NCBI GenBank assembly: GCA_965261455.1
Contig: OZ253453.1
Location: 3,348,001 to 3,412,000 of the forward strand
DNA length: 64,000 nt
Reading direction: 5' to 3'
Source of the DNA: DAOUKH01 sp965261455
GTDB lineage: Bacteria; Chloroflexota; Dehalococcoidia; SHYB01
The notes below the pieces were generated by a model. It did no database searches and was not told the DNA's origin. It saw only the letters and a program-made list of their open reading frames with translations. This document shows, piece by piece, positions 16,809-25,072 of this stretch. Numbering within the stretch: position 1 is the first letter of the stretch; the number at the start of each line of letters is the position of its first letter. The position numbers and the translations under genes are program-made.

Positions 16809-16941
16809 TCCGGCCTCCTGCCCCCTGCATCCGCGTGAGGATAGGCTGGCGGCCCAGCAGGTTTCGCCAAAAGGCCGTTGGAGTCAGGCTTTCGGCGGCG
16901 CTACAATCTTCGGAGACCTAAGAGACGGGTGGGTGCTCCCC

Positions 16942-17391
16942 ATGGGTGTCGCGGCGTGGGTTGGGATAGCGGTTGCTTCTCTGGGGGCGGTAGCCGCGCT
17001 CGTGCAGGTGTATTTGCTATGGAATAAGGCTAAGCGGGACAGATTCCGGGAAGAGCATGGGGTTGAGATAGCGTGCTTACAGAACCTCATTCAATCGTTT
17101 GCTAGGGTCATTGCCTTGGCTTCCTCCCAATGGAGCCACCAGCGGAACCAAGAGATTGACAAGACGGTTGAGGCAATGAAGGAACATGTGGCGGAATTAG
17201 AGGCATTGAACGCTAAGGTAAGTCCGGCTATCGCTCAATGGGTCAGAAAGCAAGACTCACAAGGGGAGAGCATCCCACACACAGTGTACTACGTCATTGG
17301 CCAACTACACCCGGTATCCAGCCACGCCCACAAAAGGTTCTTGGACATGAAAATGAGGGAACTTAGGAAGATTCAAAGGAAGATGATGTAG
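16942..17391 (+). CDS. small single-pass membrane protein with coiled-coil region
   Basis: About 149 residues. The ATG at 16942 begins a hydrophobic segment VGIAVASLGAVAALVQVYLLW, one transmembrane helix, followed by a basic stop-transfer stretch KAKRDRFREEHG. The remainder is helical and polar (IDKTVEAMKEHVAELEALN), compatible with a cytoplasmic coiled coil. A GTG at 16933 is an alternative start. Base composition differs from neighbours: bases 17161-17220 have 28 G/C of 60, far below the ordinary genes here, which suggests acquired DNA. It precedes the convergent methyltransferase by 40 bp. I do not recognise the family. Confidence 0.68.
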   Translation: MGVAAWVGIAVASLGAVAALVQVYLLWNKAKRDRFREEHGVEIACLQNLIQSFARVIALASSQWSHQRNQEIDKTVEAMKEHVAELEALNAKVSPAIAQWVRKQDSQGESIPHTVYYVIGQLHPVSSHAHKRFLDMKMRELRKIQRKMM

Positions 17392-17431
17392 CGGCTGCCC
17401 TGCGGCGAGCGAAGTGGGCGCCCTTTAGCGG

Positions 17432-20161
17432 CTACGTTCCGTAGCGACGGTTGGTGACCGACGGCTCTTTCGAGAGCTCGCGGCGGATGCGGGCCACCCA
17501 TTCGGCGTCGAGGCTCAGCGCTTCGATTACGGCGTCGTCGATCTGGCGGCGTACGGGGTCATCGTTCATACGGGGGAGGGGGAGCAGCGCCATGTCCTGA
17601 AGCCACTTGAAGCGGGTGGCGAGAAAGTCCCGGACGCCGGTCTCGATCTCGGCGAAGTTGGGCACAGGGATTGACCGCTGCGCTTCAAGAGAAAACCATG
17701 GGTAGGACGGCACACGGTTTCCTCGACCGCCTAGAAGCGCCAATAGGCCGACACTAGAGTTGAGAAAGAGACAGAGCGCCTCAGCAGTCGCATGCTCTTC
17801 ATCCTTCGTCCGACAGGGAGTCCAAAGCGAGCCAACGGCTGGTTCGGGAAGTATGACGGCGGCAAGACGTGCCGTATTCAACCGCAGGCGGTTCGGGAGC
17901 AAGAATCGACTGCGCTCCTCCCAGTATGTGTCGGCAAGGTGCCGTCGCGGGGGTTTGGGGTCAATATAGACGTCCGTCTCCGTACTCATCGATTGGATGA
18001 CGTCGGTCTTGTGATGCCACAGTGCCTCCCGACCGAGTGCGGTGGGCAGATGAGTGTAGGTGTAGGTATCTCGGATGCGCTGACCCGCCGGCCCCACCTT
18101 TGCCAGCCTGCATATCGGTACGAAGCGTGTGCGTCCTATGCGCTCTTCGCACAGCGTTCGATACGTGTCCACAAGGTAGGGAGACAGAAAGTTGACGGCA
18201 TGCCAGTCGCCACGCTCAATGCGTTCGGCGTCCACAGTCTGCGTAGTGAAGCTAGCATCTAAGGGGAGTTGAAGCTGCGCTGAACTTTCGATGCGCGCGG
18301 CTGTGTCAAGCGCTTCGACTGGTGTAGACGGATTCCTGGCAAGGTTCACGACGCGGGTCGGCGGCTTTGGACCGCTGCCACCCCAGCGGCGGCAGACCAA
18401 CAGCACCTCACCGATAGTTGTGTTTTCGGAGAAGAAGATGCGCTCCGGGTCATGCGAAGCGACGACTGTCTCGACGTGAAAATGCTGGGCGAGATATTGC
18501 CGCACGGCCAGATTGCCGGGCGCCGTTGGCACGACGGAGGGAAGGACGAGCGCCAAAGCGCCGGCGTCGGCGTTAACCATGCGCTCGCCCAGGACGGTGA
18601 AGGCGCCCCCCGATGAGTGCAAGCGCGCGGCGGCTTTGTGCGCCTGGCCCTTGAGAATCTCTTTCTCCCGCTTCTTAATTGCTTGCTCGTCGGCCTGGCT
18701 GAACTGGTCATGACGGAGGCTGTCCCGCGTGAAGGGCGGGTTCATGATGACGAGATCCATTTGCGGAGGCCGGTCCGATTGTTCCGCACTTGGGTTGTCG
18801 ACCTGCTGCGTTGTAGGCCAAGCGGCCATCTGCATTCCTCGGTCTGCTAGGAAATCCAGCGATCCTAGCCGCGCGTCCCCTTTGCTCATCCCGAGAATGG
18901 CGCGGTGGATGTTCATGCGGCTGAACTTGGTGCTCGGGGAGAGCATGCCCAGGGTGCTGGCCGCCATGTGGGTGGCGGTGAGGTTAATGTCATAGCCCCA
19001 GAGCACGTCTTCGACAAGGAGTAGGGCGAGGGTCTCTTCGTCGGGCTCTTTGATGGGACCGGCGGCGTGACGGAGGTCGCGGATGCGCTCGGCGGCGGCC
19101 ATGAGCAGCGTGCCGGTGCCGCATGCGGGGTCGCAGATGCGGAGGGCGGCGACGGCGTTAGGGTCGGCCCAGTCGGCGTCTCGCTCACGGATGGCGAGCG
19201 AGGCGAGGAGGACGGCGGCGGCGGTCGAGGTATAGAAGGAGCCATCGTAGCGGGCGGTGTCGAGGACGCGGTGAAAGATGCGGCCGAGGAGATCATGGCG
19301 CATCCCCGAAACCATTTCAGCGACGCGGGCCACAGCCTCCGCGAGATTGCGGACGGTCTGTCCAATGTCCGGCTGTGCGTCCAGCGCCGCCAACGCCACG
19401 CGCCCCGTCTCGAACACGGGCCGGTAGTCGACGGCGAGAATGGCACGCCACGCCTCGCGATGGGCCTGAAGGGTGGCCTCGTCCTCCATGCAGGCCGCGG
19501 CGCTGAGCGGGGGCCAGGCGCCGTCGAAGCCAACCGGCCTTTCCTTGGGAAGATGGGGCTGCACGCGGTGATGGAACAGCATCGCCGTCGCCGCCACTAG
19601 CATGCCCCGCTTGGCGGCGGTGAAGTATCCGTCGCCGGGCTCCTTCGAGCCGGTCTTTGTCCACGGCAAGTCGAGGTCCTGGGCCACCTTGCGGCGTGCG
19701 GGCGTGCTCAACCTCTGCGCCGCTGCGTCGAGGGCGTCGGAAAGTATCTGAGCCGCCTTGTCGGCGTCGGCCAAGGAGTTCGGCGCTTGACGCACCGCGT
19801 GCGCCAGTTGGGGCACGCCGCCCTCTGCCCAAGACGCCGCGGGAACGCCTGCTTTTGTGCGCAACGTCCAGGTAAGCGTCGCGTCGGCAAGGCTATCGGT
19901 CGTGACGCCGTCGGGGTAGCAGAGGGCGAAGACGATCGTGGTGAGGCCCTGCTTCAGGCGGGCGTCGGCGTCCTTGATGGCCTGCTTCTTGCGGCGAAAA
20001 CCGGTCTCGGCTTCGAGGACGACGCGGAGGCCGTCGACATCCGTGACCACATCCATGCGCTTACCGCGCTCCCGCCGCTCGGGCTTGGCGGGTACGTCTT
20101 GGGCGGTCAGTAGCTCCGCTAGTCTGCCGTTTAGGATCTCTTCCTGGGTGTGGGGAGGCAT
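17432..20161 (-). CDS. N6-adenine DNA methyltransferase with N-terminal nuclease-like domain (type IIG-like)
   Basis: 909 residues. Methyltransferase motif I is ICDPACGTGTLL (342-353) and the catalytic motif IV is NPPF (474-477), both intact. The N-terminal 130 residues hold D37 in MDVVTD, E50/E52 in VLEAETG and K58/K59, the spacing of a PD-(D/E)XK endonuclease. A helical domain (about 180-300) precedes the methylase core, and the last 300 residues, which include HLPTALGREALWHH and FLNSSVGLLALLGG, look like a target-recognition region. That layout matches single-chain type IIG restriction-modification enzymes; a stand-alone methyltransferase is the alternative. No separate HsdS/HsdR lies nearby. 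Flanked by repeats and an AT-richer gene, so probably part of an accessory island. Confidence 0.83.
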   Translation of the reverse strand: MPPHTQEEILNGRLAELLTAQDVPAKPERRERGKRMDVVTDVDGLRVVLEAETGFRRKKQAIKDADARLKQGLTTIVFALCYPDGVTTDSLADATLTWTLRTKAGVPAASWAEGGVPQLAHAVRQAPNSLADADKAAQILSDALDAAAQRLSTPARRKVAQDLDLPWTKTGSKEPGDGYFTAAKRGMLVAATAMLFHHRVQPHLPKERPVGFDGAWPPLSAAACMEDEATLQAHREAWRAILAVDYRPVFETGRVALAALDAQPDIGQTVRNLAEAVARVAEMVSGMRHDLLGRIFHRVLDTARYDGSFYTSTAAAVLLASLAIRERDADWADPNAVAALRICDPACGTGTLLMAAAERIRDLRHAAGPIKEPDEETLALLLVEDVLWGYDINLTATHMAASTLGMLSPSTKFSRMNIHRAILGMSKGDARLGSLDFLADRGMQMAAWPTTQQVDNPSAEQSDRPPQMDLVIMNPPFTRDSLRHDQFSQADEQAIKKREKEILKGQAHKAAARLHSSGGAFTVLGERMVNADAGALALVLPSVVPTAPGNLAVRQYLAQHFHVETVVASHDPERIFFSENTTIGEVLLVCRRWGGSGPKPPTRVVNLARNPSTPVEALDTAARIESSAQLQLPLDASFTTQTVDAERIERGDWHAVNFLSPYLVDTYRTLCEERIGRTRFVPICRLAKVGPAGQRIRDTYTYTHLPTALGREALWHHKTDVIQSMSTETDVYIDPKPPRRHLADTYWEERSRFLLPNRLRLNTARLAAVILPEPAVGSLWTPCRTKDEEHATAEALCLFLNSSVGLLALLGGRGNRVPSYPWFSLEAQRSIPVPNFAEIETGVRDFLATRFKWLQDMALLPLPRMNDDPVRRQIDDAVIEALSLDAEWVARIRRELSKEPSVTNRRYGT

Positions 20162-20186
20162 GGAAGAGATTCTAGCCGTCGCCGTT

Positions 20187-20398
20187 GAAGGCTGCTACAC
20201 GCCGTTGTCGCGCGGGCGCCCAAAGGTCGCTGCCATAGCCCTCTGTCAGTCTCTCCCAGGGGGAGAGAGGGGAGGGGCACCGGAGGGGGTGGAACGGGCG
20301 GTGCGCGAATCGCCCTTAAGGGAGCGGGCACCCACAAGGGGCGCCCCTACGCGGAAGAGCCCCTGCTGCCGTCTCGCGTTGTGCAAGGTCTCCCCTGT
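20187..20398. repeat. interspersed repeat cluster
   Basis: Contains a CTCTCCCAGGGGGAGAG hairpin (about 20248-20268), a CGAATCGCCCTTAAGGG half-copy (20306-20322), a CCCACAAGGGGCGCCCC copy (20330-20347) and GTTGTGCAAGGTCTCC (20380-20395), the last being the end motif of the MITE-like unit described at 63242. No gene seen between the methyltransferase and the alcohol dehydrogenase. Confidence 0.75.
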
Positions 20399-20401
20399 CG
20401 C

Positions 20402-21481
20402 CTAATCGAACGTGAGGACGGTGCGGGCGACTTCGCCGGCCTTCATGGCGCGGAAGGCTTCGTTGACGTCTTCGAGGCGGCCCCGCCGCGTCACCATCTC
20501 GTCGAGCTTCAGGCGGCCCTGCTTGTAGAGGTCGATGTACATCGGCATGTCGAAGCGGAAGCGGTTCGACCCCATGATGCTGCCCTGGAGCTTCTTCTCG
20601 GTGAGCAGCGACCGGCCGTCGATCTCGATCTTCGCGTCGTCGGGGAGCACGCCGATGATCGTCGCCACCCCGCCGCGGCGCAGCGACTCGTAGGCCTGCT
20701 CCGCCGTCTGCTTCATCCCCAGCGCCTCGAACGCGAAGTCCACCCCGCCGCCGGTGAGCTCCCTGACCGCCTGCACCGGGTCCCGCGTCGAGGCGTCCAC
20801 GACGTGCGTCGCGCCCAGGTCCATCGCCGTGCGCAGCTTGAACTCGTTGATGTCGACCGCGATCACCATGCGCGCCCCGCAGAGGACCGCCCCCTGCATC
20901 GCCGAGAGCCCGACCCCGCCGCAGCCGAAGATGGCCACCATCGACCCCGGCCGCACCTGCGCGGTGTTGATCGCCGCGCCGAGGCCGGTGGTCACCCCGC
21001 AGCCGATCAGCGCCATGATCTCGTGGGGGATGTCGTCGTCCACCTTCACCACGGCGTTCTCGTGGAGCAGCATCTGCTCGGCGTAGCTCGATATGTTGGC
21101 GAACTGCCAGATCTTCTCCCCCTGCTTGCTCAGGCGCGGGCCCTCCGCCCTGCTGCGCCTGGGACGGTTGTCGCAGCGCGCCGGGTGCCCGGTGAGGCAC
21201 GACTCGCACTCGCCGCAGAAGATCGACGGACACGAGATGATCCGGTCGCCCGGCTTGACGTACCGCGCCTCCGGCCCGACTTTCTCGACGAACCCCGTCG
21301 CCTCGTGGCCGAGCACCGTCGCGCCGGGCAGCGTCGCCGTGCCGTCCACGTAGTGCAGGTCGCTGTGGCAGACCCCGCTCGCCGTGGTGCGCACCAGCAC
21401 CTCGCGCCCGATGGGCTCCGCCACGTCGATTTCTTCGATGACCAGGGGCTGATGCGCCCCGTAGAAGACCGCTGCTTTCAT
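20402..21481 (-). CDS. zinc-dependent alcohol dehydrogenase (class III-like MDR)
   Basis: Medium-chain NAD(P)-dependent dehydrogenase, 359 residues, start with AAGGAGG eight bases upstream. Catalytic zinc ligands in GVCHSDLHY and LGHEATG; structural zinc loop CGECESCLTGHPARC with four Cys; Rossmann loop IFGCGGVGLSAMQGAVLCGA. The C-terminus KAGEVARTVLTFD is typical of the S-(hydroxymethyl)thiol/mycothiol-dependent group, but the specific substrate is not evident. It is the last gene of a five-gene minus-strand operon headed by a ThDP-dependent lyase, whose product aldehyde or acyl compound could be its substrate (inference). Confidence 0.9.
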   Translation of the reverse strand: MKAAVFYGAHQPLVIEEIDVAEPIGREVLVRTTASGVCHSDLHYVDGTATLPGATVLGHEATGFVEKVGPEARYVKPGDRIISCPSIFCGECESCLTGHPARCDNRPRRSRAEGPRLSKQGEKIWQFANISSYAEQMLLHENAVVKVDDDIPHEIMALIGCGVTTGLGAAINTAQVRPGSMVAIFGCGGVGLSAMQGAVLCGARMVIAVDINEFKLRTAMDLGATHVVDASTRDPVQAVRELTGGGVDFAFEALGMKQTAEQAYESLRRGGVATIIGVLPDDAKIEIDGRSLLTEKKLQGSIMGSNRFRFDMPMYIDLYKQGRLKLDEMVTRRGRLEDVNEAFRAMKAGEVARTVLTFD

Positions 21482-21514
21482 GTCGTCCTCCTTGCGTTCT
21501 GCGTGCGTGTTGCG

Positions 21515-21934
21515 CTAGAGCGCCGAGCCGTAGACCCGCTCGGGCACGACGATGACCACGGCGCGCCGCTCCGCCTTCATCACCTCGTCGAACTCCTCCC
21601 AGTTGGGGTGCTCCTTGTGGGCCGCGGAGCGGTAGACGTCGCGCAGCGCCACGCGAAGCTCCTCGGCGTCGGTGTTCTCGTCGTCGATCAGCTCGGCGCG
21701 GCCCTCTAGGACCACGTATCCCCACCAATCGCGTTGAGAGATCAGCAGCGAGCACTTGGGATTGCGCTTAACGTTCAGCACCTTGGCCCGGTGGCGTTCG
21801 GCGCCGAACGCCATGCCCTTCCCGTAGAGTCCGCACGTCACCACGCTCATCTGCGCGCCGCCGTCGCGGCGGAACGTGGTGAACACCCCCATCTCGTTCT
21901 TCTCCAGGAATCCCCTGGCCATGTCGCTGAGCAT
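21515..21934 (-). CDS. PPOX-class FMN/F420-binding oxidoreductase family protein
   Basis: 139 residues, split beta-barrel of the pyridoxamine-5'-phosphate oxidase superfamily. N-terminus FLEKNEMGVFTTFRRDGGAQM and the cofactor region KVLNVKRNPKCSLLIS are typical of the TIGR03618-like group, members of which bind F420 or FMN. Tail residues VVIVVPERVYGSAL. AGGAAAA precedes the ATG. It is fourth in the ThDP lyase operon. Cofactor choice cannot be settled from sequence alone. Confidence 0.78.
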   Translation of the reverse strand: MLSDMARGFLEKNEMGVFTTFRRDGGAQMSVVTCGLYGKGMAFGAERHRAKVLNVKRNPKCSLLISQRDWWGYVVLEGRAELIDDENTDAEELRVALRDVYRSAAHKEHPNWEEFDEVMKAERRAVVIVVPERVYGSAL

Positions 21935-21964
21935 GCTCGATTTTCCTCTCTCGTGCGTCGCCGC

Positions 21965-22834
21965 TTAGTCCTCGATGACGTTGAGCCGCCACGCGCCCCG
22001 CACCGTGGCGACGCGACCGATGGTCGGGCCCGCGAAGTGGGCTGCCATCATGATCGTGTTGCTGTCGGCGTGCCGCTCCAGGAAGGCGGTGCGGGTCTTC
22101 GCCGCCTGCGCCTGATCGGTGTCCACGCCCACCGTCCACCCCGGCTCGCCGATCTGCAAGGGGTGATGCATCATGTCCCCGAACATCGCCGCCCGCTCCC
22201 CCTTCGATTCCAGGTTCAGGCAGACCGCCCCCGGCGTATGTCCCGGCACGTGCTCCAGGCTCAACCCGTCCTCCAGCACGTAGTCGGGCTCGACGAGCAT
22301 CGCCCGGCCCGCCTCGACGATGGGATTGACGCATTCGTGGATCGAAAAGCCGTTCCACGCGTCGGTTTCGATGTCCTTCCAGTGCTCGTACTCAGGCCGT
22401 GAGAAGACATAGATGGCGTTGGGGAAAGTCGGAACGAACATCCCGTTCTCCAGCCGCGTGTTCCAGCCCGTGTGGTCGAAGTGCATATGGGTGCAGAGCA
22501 CGACGTCGATCTCCGCCGGCGTCGCTCCCGCCGATTTCAGCGCCCGGAGGAACGCCGTCTCGTCGATCTGGTTCCGCGCCTGCTGCTCCGGACCGCCGTG
22601 TACCCCGATGCAGGTATCGACCAGAATCTTGCGGTGCTTCGTCTCCACCAGATAGGAATGGATGCTGATCCGCATCTGGCCGTCGTCGGTCAGGAAGTAG
22701 GGCTCGGCCCATTCGCGTTGGGCGTCGATGGCTTCTTTCGTCGCCGCCGGAAAGAACTGCAGCGGGTCGTGGACGCCCTGGTCTCTCTCCACGATCTTCT
22801 TGATGGTCAGGTTGCCGAGCTTGATCTGCTTCAT
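21965..22834 (-). CDS. metallo-beta-lactamase fold hydrolase
   Basis: 289 residues. Dinuclear metal motif THMHFDHTGWN, further His in HVPGHTPGAVCL, Asp in MFGDMMHHPLQIG and a late His in MMAAHFAGPTIGRV. Start at 22834 is supported by GGAGGAG nine bases upstream; the frame continues upstream through the next gene's antisense and that part is not real. It resembles lactonase/quorum-quenching-type and general hydrolase members (N-terminus KLGNLTIKKIVERDQG). The AHFAGPTIGR ending is typical of hydrolases often found beside catabolic dehydrogenases. Substrate unknown. Confidence 0.87.
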   Translation of the reverse strand: MKQIKLGNLTIKKIVERDQGVHDPLQFFPAATKEAIDAQREWAEPYFLTDDGQMRISIHSYLVETKHRKILVDTCIGVHGGPEQQARNQIDETAFLRALKSAGATPAEIDVVLCTHMHFDHTGWNTRLENGMFVPTFPNAIYVFSRPEYEHWKDIETDAWNGFSIHECVNPIVEAGRAMLVEPDYVLEDGLSLEHVPGHTPGAVCLNLESKGERAAMFGDMMHHPLQIGEPGWTVGVDTDQAQAAKTRTAFLERHADSNTIMMAAHFAGPTIGRVATVRGAWRLNVIED

Positions 22835-22850
22835 TGCGCGGACTCCTCCA

Positions 22851-23177
22851 CTATCGCTCGGCGCGCTCGGCTTCGAGGTCCTCGGCGTCCCAAACATAGC
22901 CGCAGTCGAGGCAGCGCCGCCGCCGTCGCTCCGCCGCGGCGCGCTGGAGTGCGAATACCGTCGCCGCCCCGTAGACCGCTGCCGGCGCGATCCACAACCA
23001 CAGCGACCCTGTGAGCGCCGCCGCCGCGGCCCAGGCTCCGTAGGAAAGCCAGAGCGCGAGGAGCCCCCACGCCCTGCGGCGGCCCGCCGTCCGCGCCGCG
23101 AGGCCCCACGGCACGCGCACGTTGGGGCTGCCGCACCGCGGACACTCCGAGAACCCCTTCGCGAGCCATCCGACCAT
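22851..23177 (-). CDS. small zinc-ribbon membrane protein
   Basis: 108 residues. One zinc knuckle at the N-terminus (CPRCGSPNVRVPWG) and the other at the C-terminus (CLDCGYVWDAED), separated by two hydrophobic helices (about 38-80, WGLLALWLSYGAWAAAAAL and LWLWIAPAAVYGAAT). The two CxxC pairs probably form one zinc ribbon on the cytoplasmic side of a helical hairpin. It lies in the ThDP-lyase operon with gaps of 16 and 22 bp. Not recognised as a named family. Confidence 0.68.
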   Translation of the reverse strand: MVGWLAKGFSECPRCGSPNVRVPWGLAARTAGRRRAWGLLALWLSYGAWAAAAALTGSLWLWIAPAAVYGAATVFALQRAAAERRRRRCLDCGYVWDAEDLEAERAER

Positions 23178-23199
23178 CTATGCCGTCCACGACGGAAGC

Positions 23200-24855
23200 C
23201 TAGCTGTACTCGCCCGCTTCGCCGAAGAAGCCCGAGTAGGTGGAAGAGCGGGCGAACTGGTCCGTGATCACGTTGACCACGGCGGGCTTGCCCGACGCCA
23301 GCGCCCGCTCGATGGCGGGCCTGATGTCCTCGGGCCGCTCGACGCGCTCGCCGTAGCCCCCGAACGCCTCCGCGATCTTCTGGTAGTCGCTGTGCCCTAG
23401 CAGGTGGCCCTTGATCCGGTCCCGCCCCTTGGGGCGCGCCGTCATGTTGCCGTTGTTGTTGATGACCGCCACGAAGGGCAGGTCGTTGCGGCAGGCGGAG
23501 TCGATGTTCATGCCCAGCCAGCCGAAGGAGCCGTCGCCGCACACCAGCACGACCTGCTTGTCGGGCCGCGCCGCCTTCGCCCCGAGCGCGAACGGCGTCC
23601 CGATCCCCATCGTCCCGTGCGTGCCGGCATTCAGCCGGTGCCCCGGCTCGTGGGTCGGCAGCGACTGCCGCCCGAAGTTCAGCGTGTCGTGCCCGTCGAC
23701 GATGATCACCGCGTCGCGGTCGATCGCCTCGCGCACTTCCTTCATCAACCGCATCGGGTGAATGGGCTCCGCGTCCGAGTTCCACGCGCTGTCGTTCCGC
23801 TCCTCGTTCGCGGCGTGCTTGGCCTCCAGCGCCCGCACCCACTCCGAGTCCCTCGCCACCGCCAGCCCGTTCGCTTCCGCCGACGTCGTGAGCTGCTCCA
23901 GTGCCGCCTTCGCGTCGGCGGCGATGCCGACCTCCGATTGCTTGTTGTGGTTGATCTCGTCGGGATCGATGTTGACCGTGATCAGCTTGGCGGCGGGATT
24001 CCAGCGCGGTGGCCGGAAGTAGCTCAGGATGAAGTTCGAGCGCGTCCCCACGGCGAGAACGACGTCGGCCTCGCGAAAGGCCAGCGAGCGCGCCGCGCTG
24101 AAGCAGAGGTCGTGGTCTTCGGGAATCACGCCCCGGCCCTGCGGGGTGGTGAAGAACGGGATGCCCGTCCGGTCGACGAACGCCCGGAGCTCCGCGGCGG
24201 CGCCCGACCAGATCACGCCGCTCCCCGACACGACGAGCGGCTTCTTTGCGCTCTGCAGAAGCTCGATGGCGCGCGCGATGTCGGCGGGGTCGCCCTGGGG
24301 GCGGCTCGCGGTGTAGGGGTCCGACGGCAGCGCCGTCTTATCCTCGTCCACCTTCTTGGCGATGATGTCGGCGGGCAGGTCGAGGTAGACCGGCCCCTTC
24401 GATCCTTCCATCGCGCGGCGGTAGAGCATCCCCAGTTGCTCGCCGATGCGGCCCGTGATCGTGGCCTGGATCGCCAGCTTGCACGCCGGCGCCATCATCG
24501 CCACTTGGTCCATCTCCTGGAAGCCGCCCATGCCCCGCTGGTACAGCGCCGTCGAGCCGCCGATGGCGATGACCGGGCTCGCGTCGGCCAGCGCGTTCAT
24601 CACGCCGGGCATCGCGTTGGCCGTCGCCGGGCCGGAGGGCGTCAGGCAGACGCCGGGCCGCTGCGTGAGCCGCGAGTAGGCATGGGCCGCCATCGACGCC
24701 GCCTGCTCGTGGCGCACGTCGATCATGCGAATCCCCAGCCTCTCCGCCGCCTCCGCGATGGGCGTGATCGGCCCCCCGATGATGTAGAAAATCGTGTCCA
24801 CGCCCAGGCGGTGTAGGGCGCGGGCCGTGACGTCGGCCCCGGTGATTTCAGCCAT
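23200..24855 (-). CDS. ThDP-dependent lyase/decarboxylase (acetolactate synthase-like)
   Basis: 551 residues in the three-domain IlvB-type fold. The cofactor-activating Glu is in RHEQAASMAAHAYSR (about residue 50), the central domain reads KPLVVSGSGVIWSG, and the Mg/ThDP motif is GDGSFGWLGMNIDSACRNDLP ending INNNGN. The RHEQAA-type motif and overall pattern are closer to 2-hydroxyacyl-CoA lyase, oxalyl-CoA decarboxylase and benzoylformate decarboxylase than to biosynthetic AHAS; there is no small-subunit or ilvC gene nearby. The FAD-binding quartet typical of AHAS is not obvious. First gene of the operon to 20402. Confidence 0.85.
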   Translation of the reverse strand: MAEITGADVTARALHRLGVDTIFYIIGGPITPIAEAAERLGIRMIDVRHEQAASMAAHAYSRLTQRPGVCLTPSGPATANAMPGVMNALADASPVIAIGGSTALYQRGMGGFQEMDQVAMMAPACKLAIQATITGRIGEQLGMLYRRAMEGSKGPVYLDLPADIIAKKVDEDKTALPSDPYTASRPQGDPADIARAIELLQSAKKPLVVSGSGVIWSGAAAELRAFVDRTGIPFFTTPQGRGVIPEDHDLCFSAARSLAFREADVVLAVGTRSNFILSYFRPPRWNPAAKLITVNIDPDEINHNKQSEVGIAADAKAALEQLTTSAEANGLAVARDSEWVRALEAKHAANEERNDSAWNSDAEPIHPMRLMKEVREAIDRDAVIIVDGHDTLNFGRQSLPTHEPGHRLNAGTHGTMGIGTPFALGAKAARPDKQVVLVCGDGSFGWLGMNIDSACRNDLPFVAVINNNGNMTARPKGRDRIKGHLLGHSDYQKIAEAFGGYGERVERPEDIRPAIERALASGKPAVVNVITDQFARSSTYSGFFGEAGEYS

Positions 24856-25072
24856 AGCTACGCTCCGTTTCAAAGGGTCTGCGGGCGCCGCGCCGCCGTG
24901 AGGCAGGGAGACGCCCGTGGCGCGGGGGGTTGTGCAAAGGCTCCTGAAGCGGGACCTTGCCCCGGCGGGCGCATTATGCCTGAGCCGCCTTCGAGTGTCA
25001 CGCCGCGGCGCGCTCGGTTGCGCCCGCGCTCCAACGCCGTGTAGCCTGTATCCAGTCGTCGCGGAGGCGCAG

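Noticed and set aside
24856..25072. ThDP (TPP) riboswitch ahead of the lyase operon
   Set aside because: No CTGAGA...ACCTGAT core on the minus strand; only a half-site of the MITE-like end (TTGTGCAAAGGCTCC) is visible.
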